This document shows, in pieces, positions 53,896-64,000 of a DNA stretch of 64,000 bases (its first letter is position 1; each line of letters starts with the position of its first letter). The stretch comes from Maea johnstoni (lineage: Eukaryota > Annelida > Polychaeta > Spionida > Magelonidae). The notes beneath the pieces are model-generated. The model was given only the letters and a program-made list of their open reading frames with translations. It made no database searches and had not been told where the DNA came from. A program made the translations under genes and the position numbers. The stretch covers positions 27,406,264 to 27,470,263 of the forward strand of contig OZ012696.1 of assembly GCA_963942565.1 (NCBI GenBank), read 5' to 3'.

Positions 53896-54783
53896 CCGAG
53901 GGAAATAAGGGATCCAAATACATTTTCCCAAGGAAGTATTAAAATTTCATAACCATGAAATATCTGTCAGACACAAGTATCACAATCTGCCTGTTCAGAT
54001 GTAGCTACTCGGCTACTTCAAATCTTTATACAAACTAAATATAATAGTCTATTTTGTCAGAAATGGCAATTATCATTTTAGCCGCATCTTAGAAGATTGT
54101 TTGTTGACGATGAAATGTTTGGTTATTTCCCCCAAAAGGTCTCAATTCAAAATTCTTCAAAGAGGTTTGACATCAATATAATAGGGAATGTGAGCAATTG
54201 TATAGAAACAAGTCCCCAATATAAGTCTGTTTCAACCCTGCCTACTAAAATTTCTGTCTTTCCTTATGTGAATGGCTATCGTCCTGATGTAGTCCTCTTA
54301 GATTTTAATGCTCTATGGGAGCATTTCATTTTTTTTTTCATATACATATATGAGGTTAAAGCCTTTTTGTATATAGCTTTGTTTTCTTAATTTGATATCC
54401 TCAAGATATACACTGATGTCTTACTGGAGTCCTAACTTCAGGACATTGGCACATGCATAAGCAGAGCTAACAAATTATAGAAGGCATTAATTAAGGCAAT
54501 TAAGGACTTGCTTTGAAGTCCACAAGGAGAGTGTTCTTCTATTGTTAAAATTCATTTTTTTTTGTAAATAAAGTGCTTTGTATCTGACTGAAATAAGCAT
54601 TGTTCTTGTGATTGTTAAATTAATTGTCAATACCAATTCCGAATATGATACCGATCAAAGTGTAATTCCCACTCAGAATCCAGCTTGTAAAATCAGCATG
54701 TTATAAATAAATGAATAAAACAACGTGATTGTTTATAAATCTGAATCATTAAACACAAAATGACCTGTTGTTTGTTTTGATTA

Positions 54784-55320
54784 CCGTATTTTCGCGCGTA
54801 TGAGACTCACCCGTATATAAGACGCAGCCCTTGTTCAGGCCATTAAAAAGATGTATGGACCTTAGCTTTGTGTATAGTACGCAGTTACGCACCCCTCTTT
54901 CGGCCCATGTCTCTAGCTATTTTCAAATTACAAATGAAAGAAATGGAGGTCATCGTACTAACTAGCATTGTATTCGGACAAACATTACGTTGATTGTAAT
55001 AAGGGCTTGGACATTCATGCAGTGTATTGTAATTATTGTGCTTAAAATAGAACCGGCTGGACAGGTCCGATATAACAAACAACAGTTGAACAGTCAGAGA
55101 CGTGCTAAACATGTTAGAAACACAATAGAAATGAAATCATACCCGGGCCTCAATTCTGATACGGGTTGCAGTAATGGCTGGTCATCGATTTGTGATCTCT
55201 TTGTGGCCTGGGCACTCCATGTAAGAGACCTCTTATTTCTACACTTATATTGGACGCACCCCCTTTTCATACCCCTGCGTCCTATGTAAAAAAGTGCGTC
55301 CTATACGCGCGAAAATACGG
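54784..55320. mobile_element. TA-flanked element with CCGTATTTTCGCGCGTAT ends
   Basis: CCGTATTTTCGCGCGTAT and ATACGCGCGAAAATACGG are perfect 18-bp inverted ends between TA dinucleotides. Just inside, ATAAGACGCA-like words recur near both ends. 537 bp; a 99-codon frame and a 75-codon minus frame are not recognisable. Tc1/mariner-like by target site; superfamily not proven. Confidence 0.85.
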
Positions 55321-57618
55321 TATTAGCCTATAGGCTAGCAACAAAGTAGATTAAAGTAGCAAAAATGAAACAAAGCAGAAAGGATGTCTCCAACAAGCGC
55401 CATTACTACATACTTGTGCTAACAAAGGACTTGCTTAGGTACTGTACATGTAGACTGTAAATCGTATAATGTTAACGAGGAATTAATCTTCCCGAATTTA
55501 ACTCATGGGTTCAAGACGGTAATATTAAAAACGTTACCATTTTTGTTGGTATGGTGTGGCACACTTGTCCAGACAAGAAAATTAAAAACGGAGAAACCCA
55601 AAAAAGTCATTTTTCGGGAATATACCCATTTTACAGTACCTTATATTTGATATATTGTGAGCAGTATGATTTTGGGCAATTAGATTCCTGTGAAGTGCAC
55701 GAAACGGAACCTTCATGGACAAAGTTGTAGCTGAGCCTAGTGACCAGGCAACCTTATAGCCGGCTTGTATTCCTGATCTGAGGAAGCTGTCAATAATTAG
55801 CTGGGCCAGAACTTTCGAAATCCAAAATGGTTTAAGAAATATATCATATCTGCATGTCCTTTCCATGTGAAAGTGTAAAATAAATGACAGTTTCACCTTT
55901 ACCAGCGACCTCCCCAACTTAAAGTGCACAACATGGCACAACACCAATTACTTATCTGAGGTCATTAGATAAGTTCCCTTAATTTGTACATCCTTCCTGT
56001 GTTGCATGATATATTTCTAAAAGTTGCACCAAATTTTGAAAGAGGTAAGATATATCAAACCAAGTTGTACGGTATTTTGAAAGTTGCATGATATTTTGTG
56101 AAGTTGAATTAATATCATTTCGGCATGCCATTCAAAACTGCCAGTAGAAATCAATGATTAAACATTTTTTGAAATCAATCCGCCGTCTTGACCAAACAAA
56201 CCCCCACAATCTTTAAGTAGACTAGCCCTAAGCAAAAGTAATAGAAAACATACTTCTTAGAATAATTTTCTGGATTTTATATGACAAACTGAAGAGATGT
56301 ACCACTGGGTGTGGCTAAAATAGATTGAAACAGTATTTCACTTTTATTCCCTAAATCCATCTCTTTGTCTTTTAGGCACATTTGACATGCACCTATTTTC
56401 AGGGGACTAGTCTTAAGCAAATGTTAAGGAAAACAAACTTCTTGGATTATTTTTCTGAATTTTATTTAACAAACTAAAGAGGTGTACTGTACAATGGTGT
56501 ATTAGGTATTAACAAAAGCAATGTTACTAACAAGGGTGTGTACACGATATTGATGATGTAGCTAGACCATTGGCCATGAGTCTGTGTCTCCCCACCTTCT
56601 TTCTACACCCCATATGTATGGAAGTGCCGCGATGGTATCGCCTATATAGCTGTTATGCTGGCAAACAGGGAGTGAATCAATCAAACCCTGTTCACCCCAC
56701 CAAGTCAGGTGGCCTGGTAGCTATATAAACATGCAGCAATATAAGCCTTGGGTTCTATCTCATTGCAAAGGCAACAAGAGGTCCCCCAAAAAGGTTATAT
56801 GCCATAACACTCATCTGCAGTGTTCCATCTTCCCTGACCGCAATGAAGGAACAGCCAAATATTCATGTAGAGCATCCCCAGATACCATCAAGATGAATGA
56901 TTTTTTTTTTTTTTTTTTTTTTTTTAGAAAAATATATCAAGTGTATATATGATATACCAAATGAGCTAAAGCATCTCTCGCTCCTCACAAGTTAAGAACC
57001 ACAAGCAAGGGGAAAGTCTGGTACCAGCATTTTGAATACAAAAGCTGGCCACCATAAATGTGAACAAACACCCCATATCAAGTGTACAGGGTGGGAACCA
57101 GCATCCACATCCATGATTTTGATAGCCCTTACTCCCTAAAGTAGTTCAAATACTTGCAAAGAGACCAAGTGACACTTGAGCCTATTTGGTAATGGAATGA
57201 AGAGACAAAACAGCCATTAAAACAGACAGACGCACATTGATAGAGAAAGACATTACAAGCGTGATGATAGATGTGAATGAGTGTGATAATGAGATGAATA
57301 GGATGAAAAGATGGTTTCCAAGTATGTTAACACAAACAAAAGGTCAGGACCAAGCAAAGGGAGCAGGGATTATGAAAAGCTACAGATAAGGAGGGGTGCA
57401 GGTCAAAAATGGAACCACCCAGTCTCAAGGCCTGTTCTGGTTACTCTACTTCACAAAAATCATGTACACTTAATAGTTTTTGAAAAAAAATACAAACAAA
57501 AAAATCACTGCGGAAGCAGGAATCTGTGAGGGGTGGATGAGGTTGTTGCAGTTGTAACCAACACTTCCACTTGAAAATATAGTTTGTGTGACATGCTGCT
57601 TAGAAAAGCAGCATGTAC
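55321..57618. other. no feature recognised
   Basis: A 121-codon minus frame (55582-55947) is unremarkable. If the gene at 57.6-58.9 kb continues downstream its exons should lie here, but none was identified. Two ~60-bp blocks around CTGGATTTTATATGACAAAC (56270 and 56450) are diverged duplicates. Confidence 0.45.
56901..56926. repeat. T26 homopolymer
   Basis: Uninterrupted T run; could be the poly(A) tail of a minus-strand retroinsertion, but no body was identified. Confidence 0.95.
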
Positions 57619-57683
57619 CTTGCAAAGATCTGTTTAGTCAGGGTATCCTCAGTGTCAGGAACCATAGGAGGTCTAGCAGGTTT
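57619..57683 (-). CDS. unidentified gene, downstream exon
   Basis: 65 bp, 21 codons plus two bases of a split codon: KPARPPMVPDTEDTLTKQIF and one more residue. It is short, so the support comes mainly from the TTGCAG acceptor and phase agreement with the exon above. Confidence 0.45.
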
Positions 57684-58906
57684 CTGCAAGAAAAAAATAT
57701 TACTTATTATAAATGTGGACAGAATTTGTAAGAAAAAAGTCAATCTTATCAGATTAAGACTTTTTGTATAGTTTGCAAGAAGTATTGTAAAACGAAGATT
57801 CCTCAGTTTTCAAAATAACATCCAAATGCATTGGTAATCTTTCAGTGAGAAAACATTGCAGGTTTTGATTTTTACGTTTCATTTAACAGCTTTAGTCATA
57901 TAGCAATGAGATAGAAATCCCCTTTTCATCAGCTTTCAAAACAACATCCAAATGCATCGGTAATTTTTCAATGAGAAAACATTGCAGGTTTTGATTTTAT
58001 CATTTCATTTAACAGCTTTGGTCATATAGCAACGAGATAGAAATCCCCTTACACATTTCTCTACAATAAAACCTCTTTACAAATAGTTCCAAAGGGTCTT
58101 TCAATTGCAGAAGCACCACAAACAGTTACTACAACACCGTACATTTGTATAGCACCAGGTCAATCCATTAATGAGTTGGAGTGGAAACTCAAACCTGCAG
58201 CCTCACACTTTGGAGCCAAGCATCCTAACTATTAGAACATGGTGGATCACTCGGAAAACATTGAAATATATAAGCTGGGATCAGGGTTGACTAGAAGAGG
58301 ACCTGCCCTAGTAGGTGGGTGTCGCTTGTTAAAATGTATACCAGCTATTGTCAAAATACTTGAATTAGTGAGTTTTAAAATGTTTGGCTAACATTGGCTA
58401 TTATTTTATCTTGAATCCTACTTTATTTTTCGGAGAGGTGTTAAATAATATTCTTAAAACTGCTTTCATCAAACTAGCATGATTTTTATTGTGACTTATA
58501 TAATCTCACTTGCACTAGCAACAGGTCTAAATTTTTAATTTATCCTGCAGGCAGGGTATACGGCGTGAACTTACAATTTCTAACTTCCCTATGTTGTTTT
58601 CTTTTATGATGCAGTTAGATGGGGAAGATATCCCAAACAAGCGATTCCATGATTATGATTCAAATAAAGTGTTACCATAACGATACACTTTTTGACATTA
58701 AGTAAAATTTATCAAAATTATTAATACATCATACCAAGATGGCTATCAACCTGTCCTCCACAAATTCTGCCCTAGTCTGCTTAGTCCACTTTTGTGGTGG
58801 TGGAGCGAAGAAAAGTGACAGCATGATTGGATGCTCTATGCCCTCTTGTCGGATATGTGTGTTATATGTTTGACTGAAGTCAGATGTTTGACCTGTTTTC
58901 TGTGTT
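57619..58906 (-). CDS. unidentified gene, two consecutive exons (partial)
   Basis: I do not recognise the product. Exon 58906-58735 follows a strong acceptor (TTTTCTCTTTTCAG), stays open for 57 codons and ends at a GTATGA donor in phase 0. Exon 57683-57619 follows a TTTCTTGCAG acceptor, is open for 21 codons in the matching frame and ends at a GTACAT donor. The joined peptide includes EHPIMLSLFFAPPPQKW, then TRAEFVEDRLIAIL, then KPARPPMVPDTEDTLTKQIF. It is hydrophilic, proline-containing and shows no membrane segment. Matching phases plus good splice sites argue for a true gene. No flanking exons were found. Confidence 0.5.
57803..58048. repeat. ~124-bp tandem duplication
   Basis: Two units sharing ACATCCAAATGCAT, GAGAAAACATTGCAGGTTTT and ATAGCAA(T/C)GAGATAGAAATC. 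It lies in the intron between the two unidentified exons. Confidence 0.9.
58088..58165 (+). repeat. interspersed repeat shared with 9.6 kb
   Basis: GTCTTTCAATTGCAGAAGCA and GTACATTTGTATAGCACC match 9609-9680. Confidence 0.6.
58735..58906 (-). CDS. unidentified gene, upstream exon
   Basis: 172 bp: one base completing a split codon plus 57 codons. It contains HPIMLSLFFAPPPQKW and the acidic/basic run TRAEFVEDRL. Function unknown. Confidence 0.5.
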
Positions 58907-60750
58907 CTGAAAAGAGAAAATTTATCATCATGAAGTTTTCTGAATGTAATTATATAGGTCCAAGGAATGTGACTCAAGGTCCAAGGCATGTGATTGACAT
59001 GTGATTAGTACTTTATTATGTTTTTCGAAGCAATACATGTCAATATGGTAATTTCATCTCTATTCATACCAGATGTTAATTATGAATTTTGAGGCAATAC
59101 GAATTGATATGGTAATTTTATCTATATTCATACCTTTAGTTGGTATGAACGGAAACAGAAGTACCCTGGGAAAATAAGGAACCAAGTTATTTGCAACCAG
59201 CTCACATGTCTGGTTCAGAACTCAACCTCTGACTTTGTACATTGATATGTAACGCATTACGTCTGCAAGCCAAATCCAATATTTTGAGTGAACATAAAAT
59301 GTTTTGATCAGGCTTATTGGTAGTTTAGAGTGGCCTCTTCAGAATGTGTTATACTGCAGCTTTAAGGCTCAAAGAACTTAAAATAGAATCTTATAAAACA
59401 ATGGATAATGGCTATATTATTGATTGGCATTATAAGAATATGTAAAAATACATGTATGACCCATGAATATGCACTTTAAAATACATTTGGGATGAAACCT
59501 TGCTATTTGTAAGTATCCAGTTACAAATTCAGATGCCATCTTGAATTTTTTACTATGTAACAAGTAAAAACATTAAAATAACTGGATAACCTTGGCCCTA
59601 ACAATACATCCTTAGTCACATAAGTTATCATACTTGACCAAACACAGAGTTATATCACTAAAACCCTAAAATCCACCCATTGCATTCCTTAATAGGTAAA
59701 CCCAACACGACTTTATAAATGGTTTCAATGAATTCCATGTCCCAAAAACCTAACTAGATACCAGAATCATCATCCCAGGCAGTTATAATGGTAGTTTAAT
59801 GGCAGTTATGGCTTATACCCTGAAGTGTTGGCCACACTTGAGACCATCTTGGATTTCCTTAAAAGGTAAACCCAACCAGACCCCATATATGACTTTAATG
59901 TGTTCCTTGGCCCAACGACATATGTTTAGACACCAGAATTAGCATTCTAGCGTGAATACAATGGAAGTTATGGTTGAAACCCTAAAATGGCAGCCATCTT
60001 GAATGCCATCTTGATTTTGTCAAAATGCTCAAGGGGGAACTTAGTTATCCCAGCAGATTCTGAAATGGTACAAATATCAGCTACCAATATCAGTCGGAAA
60101 AAAACTTTTTAAAAAATTCTAGGTTCATCCATACTTCTGCCGTACTAATTATACTACTTAACTAGGGAAATACCTCTACCCCTTGAAAATATCAACATTT
60201 ACAGAAAATACCAAATGACTAAAGTAATGAATATATATTTGGTTGATAGTTTTATGTTACTGAATACAATATTCACGAGCATTCACATAGGCATATTCAT
60301 TTGGTGAACTTTTTTTCAGCATTCAAATTTTGATGTCAGTTCAGTGCCGTATGTTTAGTCGCTCAGACAAGGCATGTAATCCGACCAAAACCCAGGTAGA
60401 AGGCTGTAGCCTATATTCTGATTACAGTACAAATATTTAATTCCTGCACCAGTCGACTGGACGTCGGCCCAGGAAATTTGGTGGCAATCGGGTGTGTTTT
60501 GTCCAGGCTGTCTAGGCATTTAGTGCAGGAATAAAATGTGGGCACTGCACCTCTATCCACAAAACGTTTTCCCTACCAAATCTGCTAGTTTGCTTTTCGT
60601 GACTGCGCATTAGCGGGTTAATTGAGAGGTCACCTAAATGGAACGTTTTATCTCAACTGAACCTCCTTTTTTCACTATGGCTCAGTGTTAGTTATATTCT
60701 ATGTCAGGGCGTTTTATTAATGGCATTATTTTTTTTTAATTCAGCCAAAT
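58907..60750. other. no gene recognised apart from the listed duplication
   Basis: Upstream exons of the unidentified minus-strand gene would be expected here or further right; none was found. TTCCTGCACCAG/TTAGTGCAGGAA at 60440-60531 form weak inverted ends. Confidence 0.45.
59640..60005. repeat. ~168-bp diverged tandem duplication
   Basis: TAGGTAAACCCAACACGACT / AAGGTAAACCCAACCAGACC followed by matching CACCAGAAT and GGCAGTTATGG/GGAAGTTATGG blocks. Confidence 0.72.
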
Positions 60751-60930
60751 TAAGCAACTTTCCTGCCCTGAAGGCGTTCCTACTGACTATTAGCTGTCTC
60801 TCACATCTGGTTCGAATCCCGACTGGTGCATGTGAGAAAATTATCAGTGACTTGGGTGAGACAGTGGTTTTTGCCAAGTACTCCGGTTTCCTCCTTCACT
60901 TACAATTGAATGTAAGAAATGTGAAAACCC
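60751..60930 (+). mobile_element. SINE-L copy, 5' shortened
   Basis: CTGTCTCTCACATCTGGTTC holds the B box GGTTCGAATCCC, followed by GAGAAAATTATCAGTGACTT and CTCCGGTTTCCTCC. The tail is lost. Confidence 0.8.
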
Positions 60931-61059
60931 ACTCAAGGAATTAAATCTGATCAATACAGAAATCATCATTAACGTCAGTGGGTATCAAAATATCAAACTC
61001 CCAGTGTAGGGGTGATGACGCATTTATATGGCAAGTAATGCATGCACGTATTCACTATT

Positions 61060-61745
61060 TTCTCTGAATGGATATTTTCAATTTATTCAAAAGGAAGCTT
61101 TTTCCATGTATGCAAATTCGTTTTCATAATTGACGAATCATTTTCCTAGGCAGAAAATCATTTTTCTTCAATACAATTTTCTCCGATTTCAAGTTTTTAA
61201 ACTATTTGTATGGCAAGAATTTCATACAAATATTCATTATTTTCCGTCAATGGAAACTTCCGTCTATGGTAAATAGTGAATATTTGCATGGATTCATGTT
61301 CCGTTTACGGAAATACATTTGATATGAATTTCTGTCTATAAAAAACTTACATTTAAAAACAACTTCGTTTTACGGAAAATGATTGTAAAAATAACATTTA
61401 TTTTAAACCAAACTAAACTACAAGATAAGAACGATCATATGACCGTTCTCCGCCATTTAGCCAGTTCAGGTTTGAATTTCCATTTACAGAAATTGAATTT
61501 CTAGTTACGTGAATTGAATTTTCCTTTAAAGAAATTGATTTTCTGTTCAGGGAAAATGCTTTTCTGTTTACGGAAAATAATACTTCGTTTACAGAAGACG
61601 ACTCTCCTCATACGTAAGATGAATCTCCGTTTAAGAAAAATCCGCTGATTCTCCGTAAATGGAAAAATAATTTCCGATTACAGAATATGAATTTCTGGTT
61701 AGGGAGAATGATTTTCTGTTTACAGAAAATATGCCGAAATCAGCC
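61060..61745. repeat. degenerate array of ~21-bp palindromes
   Basis: From about 61470 to 61731, near-palindromes recur every 20-25 bp, for example TTTTCTGTTTACGGAAAA (61560), CTTCGTTTACAGAAG (61583), TTTCCGATTACAGAA (61671) and TTTTCTGTTTACAGAAAA (61711). Looser versions such as TTCCGTTTACGGAAA (61299) extend the pattern to about 61060. Consensus: TTTTCYG-TTTA-CRGAAAA. Confidence 0.8.
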
Positions 61746-62782
61746 GTTTCCATTTCTGAAAAAATTAGTTTTCTATTATTGAAAAACAAAGGCCAAAACA
61801 GAGATCTTAATAGATAAAGACGTATGTAGAATAGTGTATTTCATGGACTTCGCGTACAGATGGAAACTTGCAAATGCAAGTGATCTATATCAAACTTGGA
61901 AGTGATTTTTAAACATACGCCATTGTAAATGCGCTCTTGTAAAACTAAATAACATTTCATCAACAGTTCGAGTTCCTAAAATATATATTTCACACTTGAA
62001 TATGGCAAGGATTGATTGCCTTCGTAGATGTCTTCAGCTGAACTCTATGGAATGCCGATTTTGCATAAAAGCACCATTTGTCTTTAAAGACAAATGGTGT
62101 TTTTCTGCAAGAACGGTTTTTCATAGATTTCATTAATCAATTTTTGGAAATTTACTAGTTGGGATACGGCCTAGTTTAAGGTAGAACCCTATCCGATACA
62201 CGGGCTATTTTTAAAACTTGAATATCTGAAAACTGAGTTTAATGAAGACAACGGCATGTTGCTATTGTATAGCTTACATCTCATAGTTACCGAATAATGG
62301 TAAACTAATTAATAAGTGACTATTTTGAGGTAATGCGGCACCCTTAAAGAACATATCTGGATGTGTTTCGTTTTTTGGCAAAATGTCAAGACTTACCCTT
62401 TACTTGAAAATGAAAGTCTACCATATGATTATTCATGTCTTTGGCAAGGTGCAAGGTCCTACCTCAACAGGGGATTTGCACGGGGAGTATTTTAAAAACA
62501 TTGTTGAATGTTCCAATAAGCCTCAAAATGACTAACAGCACGTGGTTTATATAGTAAATGCTGGTTTTCAGGTCTTGTCAGAATTCAAGGTACCTGTGAC
62601 ATGACCTTGCACCTAGAGGGGGTTCATATCTGTCATATTCTAAAATACTGGCTTCGAAGACTGTATCGTTATTCACTTTCAGCCAAAAAATGAGATGAAA
62701 ATTTTGGTCAAAATGGTCTAGGCTGAATGAATCTGCATGGTTAACGCAGACAGCCATGTCGTCTGGAACCAATTTAGCACGG

Positions 62783-62812
62783 AAGGCCCAAAGGGGGCCT
62801 TCCGTGCTTTGC
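62783..62812. repeat. perfect short hairpin
   Basis: GCACGGAAGGCCC and GGGCCTTCCGTGC pair around AAAG. Very stable 13-bp stem in otherwise AT-rich DNA. Confidence 0.8.
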
Positions 62813-62988
62813 CCTTTGTTCTCTTGGCCGCACCACAAAAGAAAGTCGCTAGGTCAAGGTTCGTGGGGAGTGAACACCGCTCATGTGTAATCTTTTGTTT
62901 TGATATCCATTCTTAGGGGCCAGCCAAGGACACCACCTAGTGGTGATAATCCTGGTGTACTAGACTATCACCTTAAGCAACGTTGAGT

Positions 62989-63085
62989 GCGGTACATGAC
63001 TGCTGTTTGCCGTGTGCTATGTATTGGTCATACCTGCCAGGTATGGTTAATACATAGCATACAGTAAACAGTGGCAATGTACCGC
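62989..63085. repeat. 97-bp hairpin with miRNA-precursor-like size
   Basis: GCGGTACATGACTGCTGTTT pairs with AAACAGTGGCAATGTACCGC and GTGCTATGTATTGGTCATAC with its complement, leaving a minimal loop around CCTGCCAGG. A few mismatches sit within the stem. It may be a foldback MITE or a hairpin RNA gene. Confidence 0.75.
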
Positions 63086-63144
63086 AGTTCGAGTTGTTTG
63101 AACTTGGAGACGGCCTGGATTATAAGTATCATAACATAACGCAT

Positions 63145-63350
63145 CAGCCCTGACTGCTCGCTGTCTCACCGATGCCCTGTTCAAAGACAGTTTGAGGCAT
63201 GTGAGAAAGTTCCCAGTGCTACTTAAGATTAAGCAGTCATTTCCATTTTACTTGTTTCTTCGATCAGTAACTGCAGGCTTGTCGAATGTAGTTACTCATG
63301 ATTTAGTCTTATTTTGGCAGGAAAAGTAATAATAAACTAAATTCTAACAT
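63145..63350 (+). mobile_element. SINE-L copy, old
   Basis: CTGACTGCTCGCTGTCTCAC, GTTCAAAGACAG, GGCATGTGAGAAAGTTCCCA and a decayed tail GGCAGGAAAAGTAAT. The A box is gone. Confidence 0.72.
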
Positions 63351-63525
63351 TTCAAATTCACTGTTTACGGCCATTAATGAATTTCAATCGTTAGTTATCA
63401 TGTCCCATGACCAAACACCTGAATGGCACGACTTTAATATCATACTCACGCGAAGCGGCTGCCTACTGTGTGCGCGTGAGGCAAAGGTGTGTTACCACGG
63501 CAGCAACGTAAAGACGTGCTAACTA

Positions 63526-63585
63526 TGACGTCACCCGTGACGTCATCGTCAAGTCAACAATCGGCTCGGTTTCAGAATGACGTCA
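63526..63585. promoter_or_regulatory. cluster of three perfect CRE sites
   Basis: TGACGTCA occurs at 63526-63533, 63538-63545 and 63578-63585. This palindrome is the consensus for CREB/ATF factors. The cluster is flanked by the inverted pair GTCAACAATCG / CGATTGTTGAC and lies beside a G+C-richer stretch. On the minus strand a good donor (GTGAGT) ends a possible non-coding exon at 63450. A promoter firing leftward, perhaps for the gene at 57.6-58.9 kb, is a reasonable inference. Confidence 0.45.
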
Positions 63586-64000
63586 CGTCGTATTCTGACT
63601 GCACCCATTTCTTTCTCGATTGTTGACGTGACCAAATGTTGTAGGAATTGATAACGGGAGGTAGGTGATTGTAGCAATACCAACAGCACATTCATGAGGA
63701 AAAGGATGTAGGTAACATTTAAGTCGGGGTCTATGGTGCTTTTGACAAAAACTTCGCCTCAACCTTCAAATTGCGCCCGTCCAAACAGGCATTTGATATT
63801 AAACTGATTTTAACAGAATAAAGACAGGAAAAGGCTATTTCAAAAAGTAGGATACGGATTTGACTGGTTCTGGGGGGTTGTTTCAAGCTGCAAATATGAA
63901 CGCACAGTCCTCTCGGCGCACATGCTCTTTTTTAAATGCTCGGATCTGTAACCCTGGTACTGTTAGGCCAATGGCCAGCATACCGTATTTCTCTGAGTAA

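Noticed and set aside
55582-55947. 121-codon minus-strand frame
   Set aside because: No family resemblance, no splice context; low-complexity composition typical of chance frames in AT-rich DNA.
56901-56926. Poly(T) as a retrogene tail
   Set aside because: No retrocopied body or target duplication was seen beside it.
61060-61745. CRISPR-like palindromic repeats
   Set aside because: Units abut without unique spacers and drift in sequence; the context is animal DNA.

Overview
The window is nuclear DNA of an animal. It has spliced genes with GT-AG introns, a SUMO1-type gene, the animal fused form of ATP-citrate lyase, TTAGGG-like telomeric motifs and a dense load of short non-autonomous transposons. 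Repeat-rich, AT-rich intergenic DNA with tRNA-derived SINEs and long triplet microsatellites suggests a marine invertebrate (invertebrate deuterostome or lophotrochozoan). I cannot fix the phylum from the sequence alone.

Genes. (1) 42938-50454, plus strand: a complete five-exon SUMO1 gene encoding 109 residues and ending in a Gly-Gly plus a two-residue tail. (2) 15523-16697, minus strand: two consecutive exons coding for residues 1-91 of ATP-citrate lyase; the rest should lie at lower coordinates but I did not find its next exon in the 15.5 kb available. (3) 57619-58906, minus strand: two phase-compatible exons of a gene I do not recognise. (4) 11443-11793, minus strand: a 117-codon open frame of unknown nature. 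A G+C-rich pocket at 12790-13075 and a cluster of three perfect CRE sites near 63.5 kb may belong to undetected exons or promoters.

Mobile DNA. Five groups recur. SINE-L: a tRNA-Leu-like SINE of about 225 bp. TTAA-A: about 16 copies of a ~210-bp MITE with CCCTT ends and TTAA duplications (piggyBac-like). TTAA-B: a second TTAA family ending in CCCATT/AATGGG, with several related single elements. hAT-8: TAGGG-ended elements with exact 8-bp duplications. hAT-5: eleven elements with CAGGG/CAGGC/CAGTG ends, six with exact 5-bp duplications; each subfamily has its own private subterminal G+C oligomer. Tc1-like TA-flanked MITEs and foldback elements are also present. No transposase frame is visible, so all appear to be mobilised in trans. 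Several nested insertions give a relative chronology.

Layout. 0-15 kb: nested hAT in a telomere-motif foldback, TTAA elements, minisatellites. 15-16.7 kb: ACLY 5' exons. 17-36 kb: MITE clusters, a (TAC)n tract, and a 20-copy 52-bp satellite. 36-42 kb: hAT-8 elements and SINEs. 42.7-51 kb: SUMO1, whose introns 2 and 3 are packed with hAT-5 elements and a near-perfect 0.7-kb inverted repeat. 51-64 kb: sparse repeats, the unidentified minus-strand gene, an array of 21-bp palindromes at 61.5 kb and the CRE cluster.
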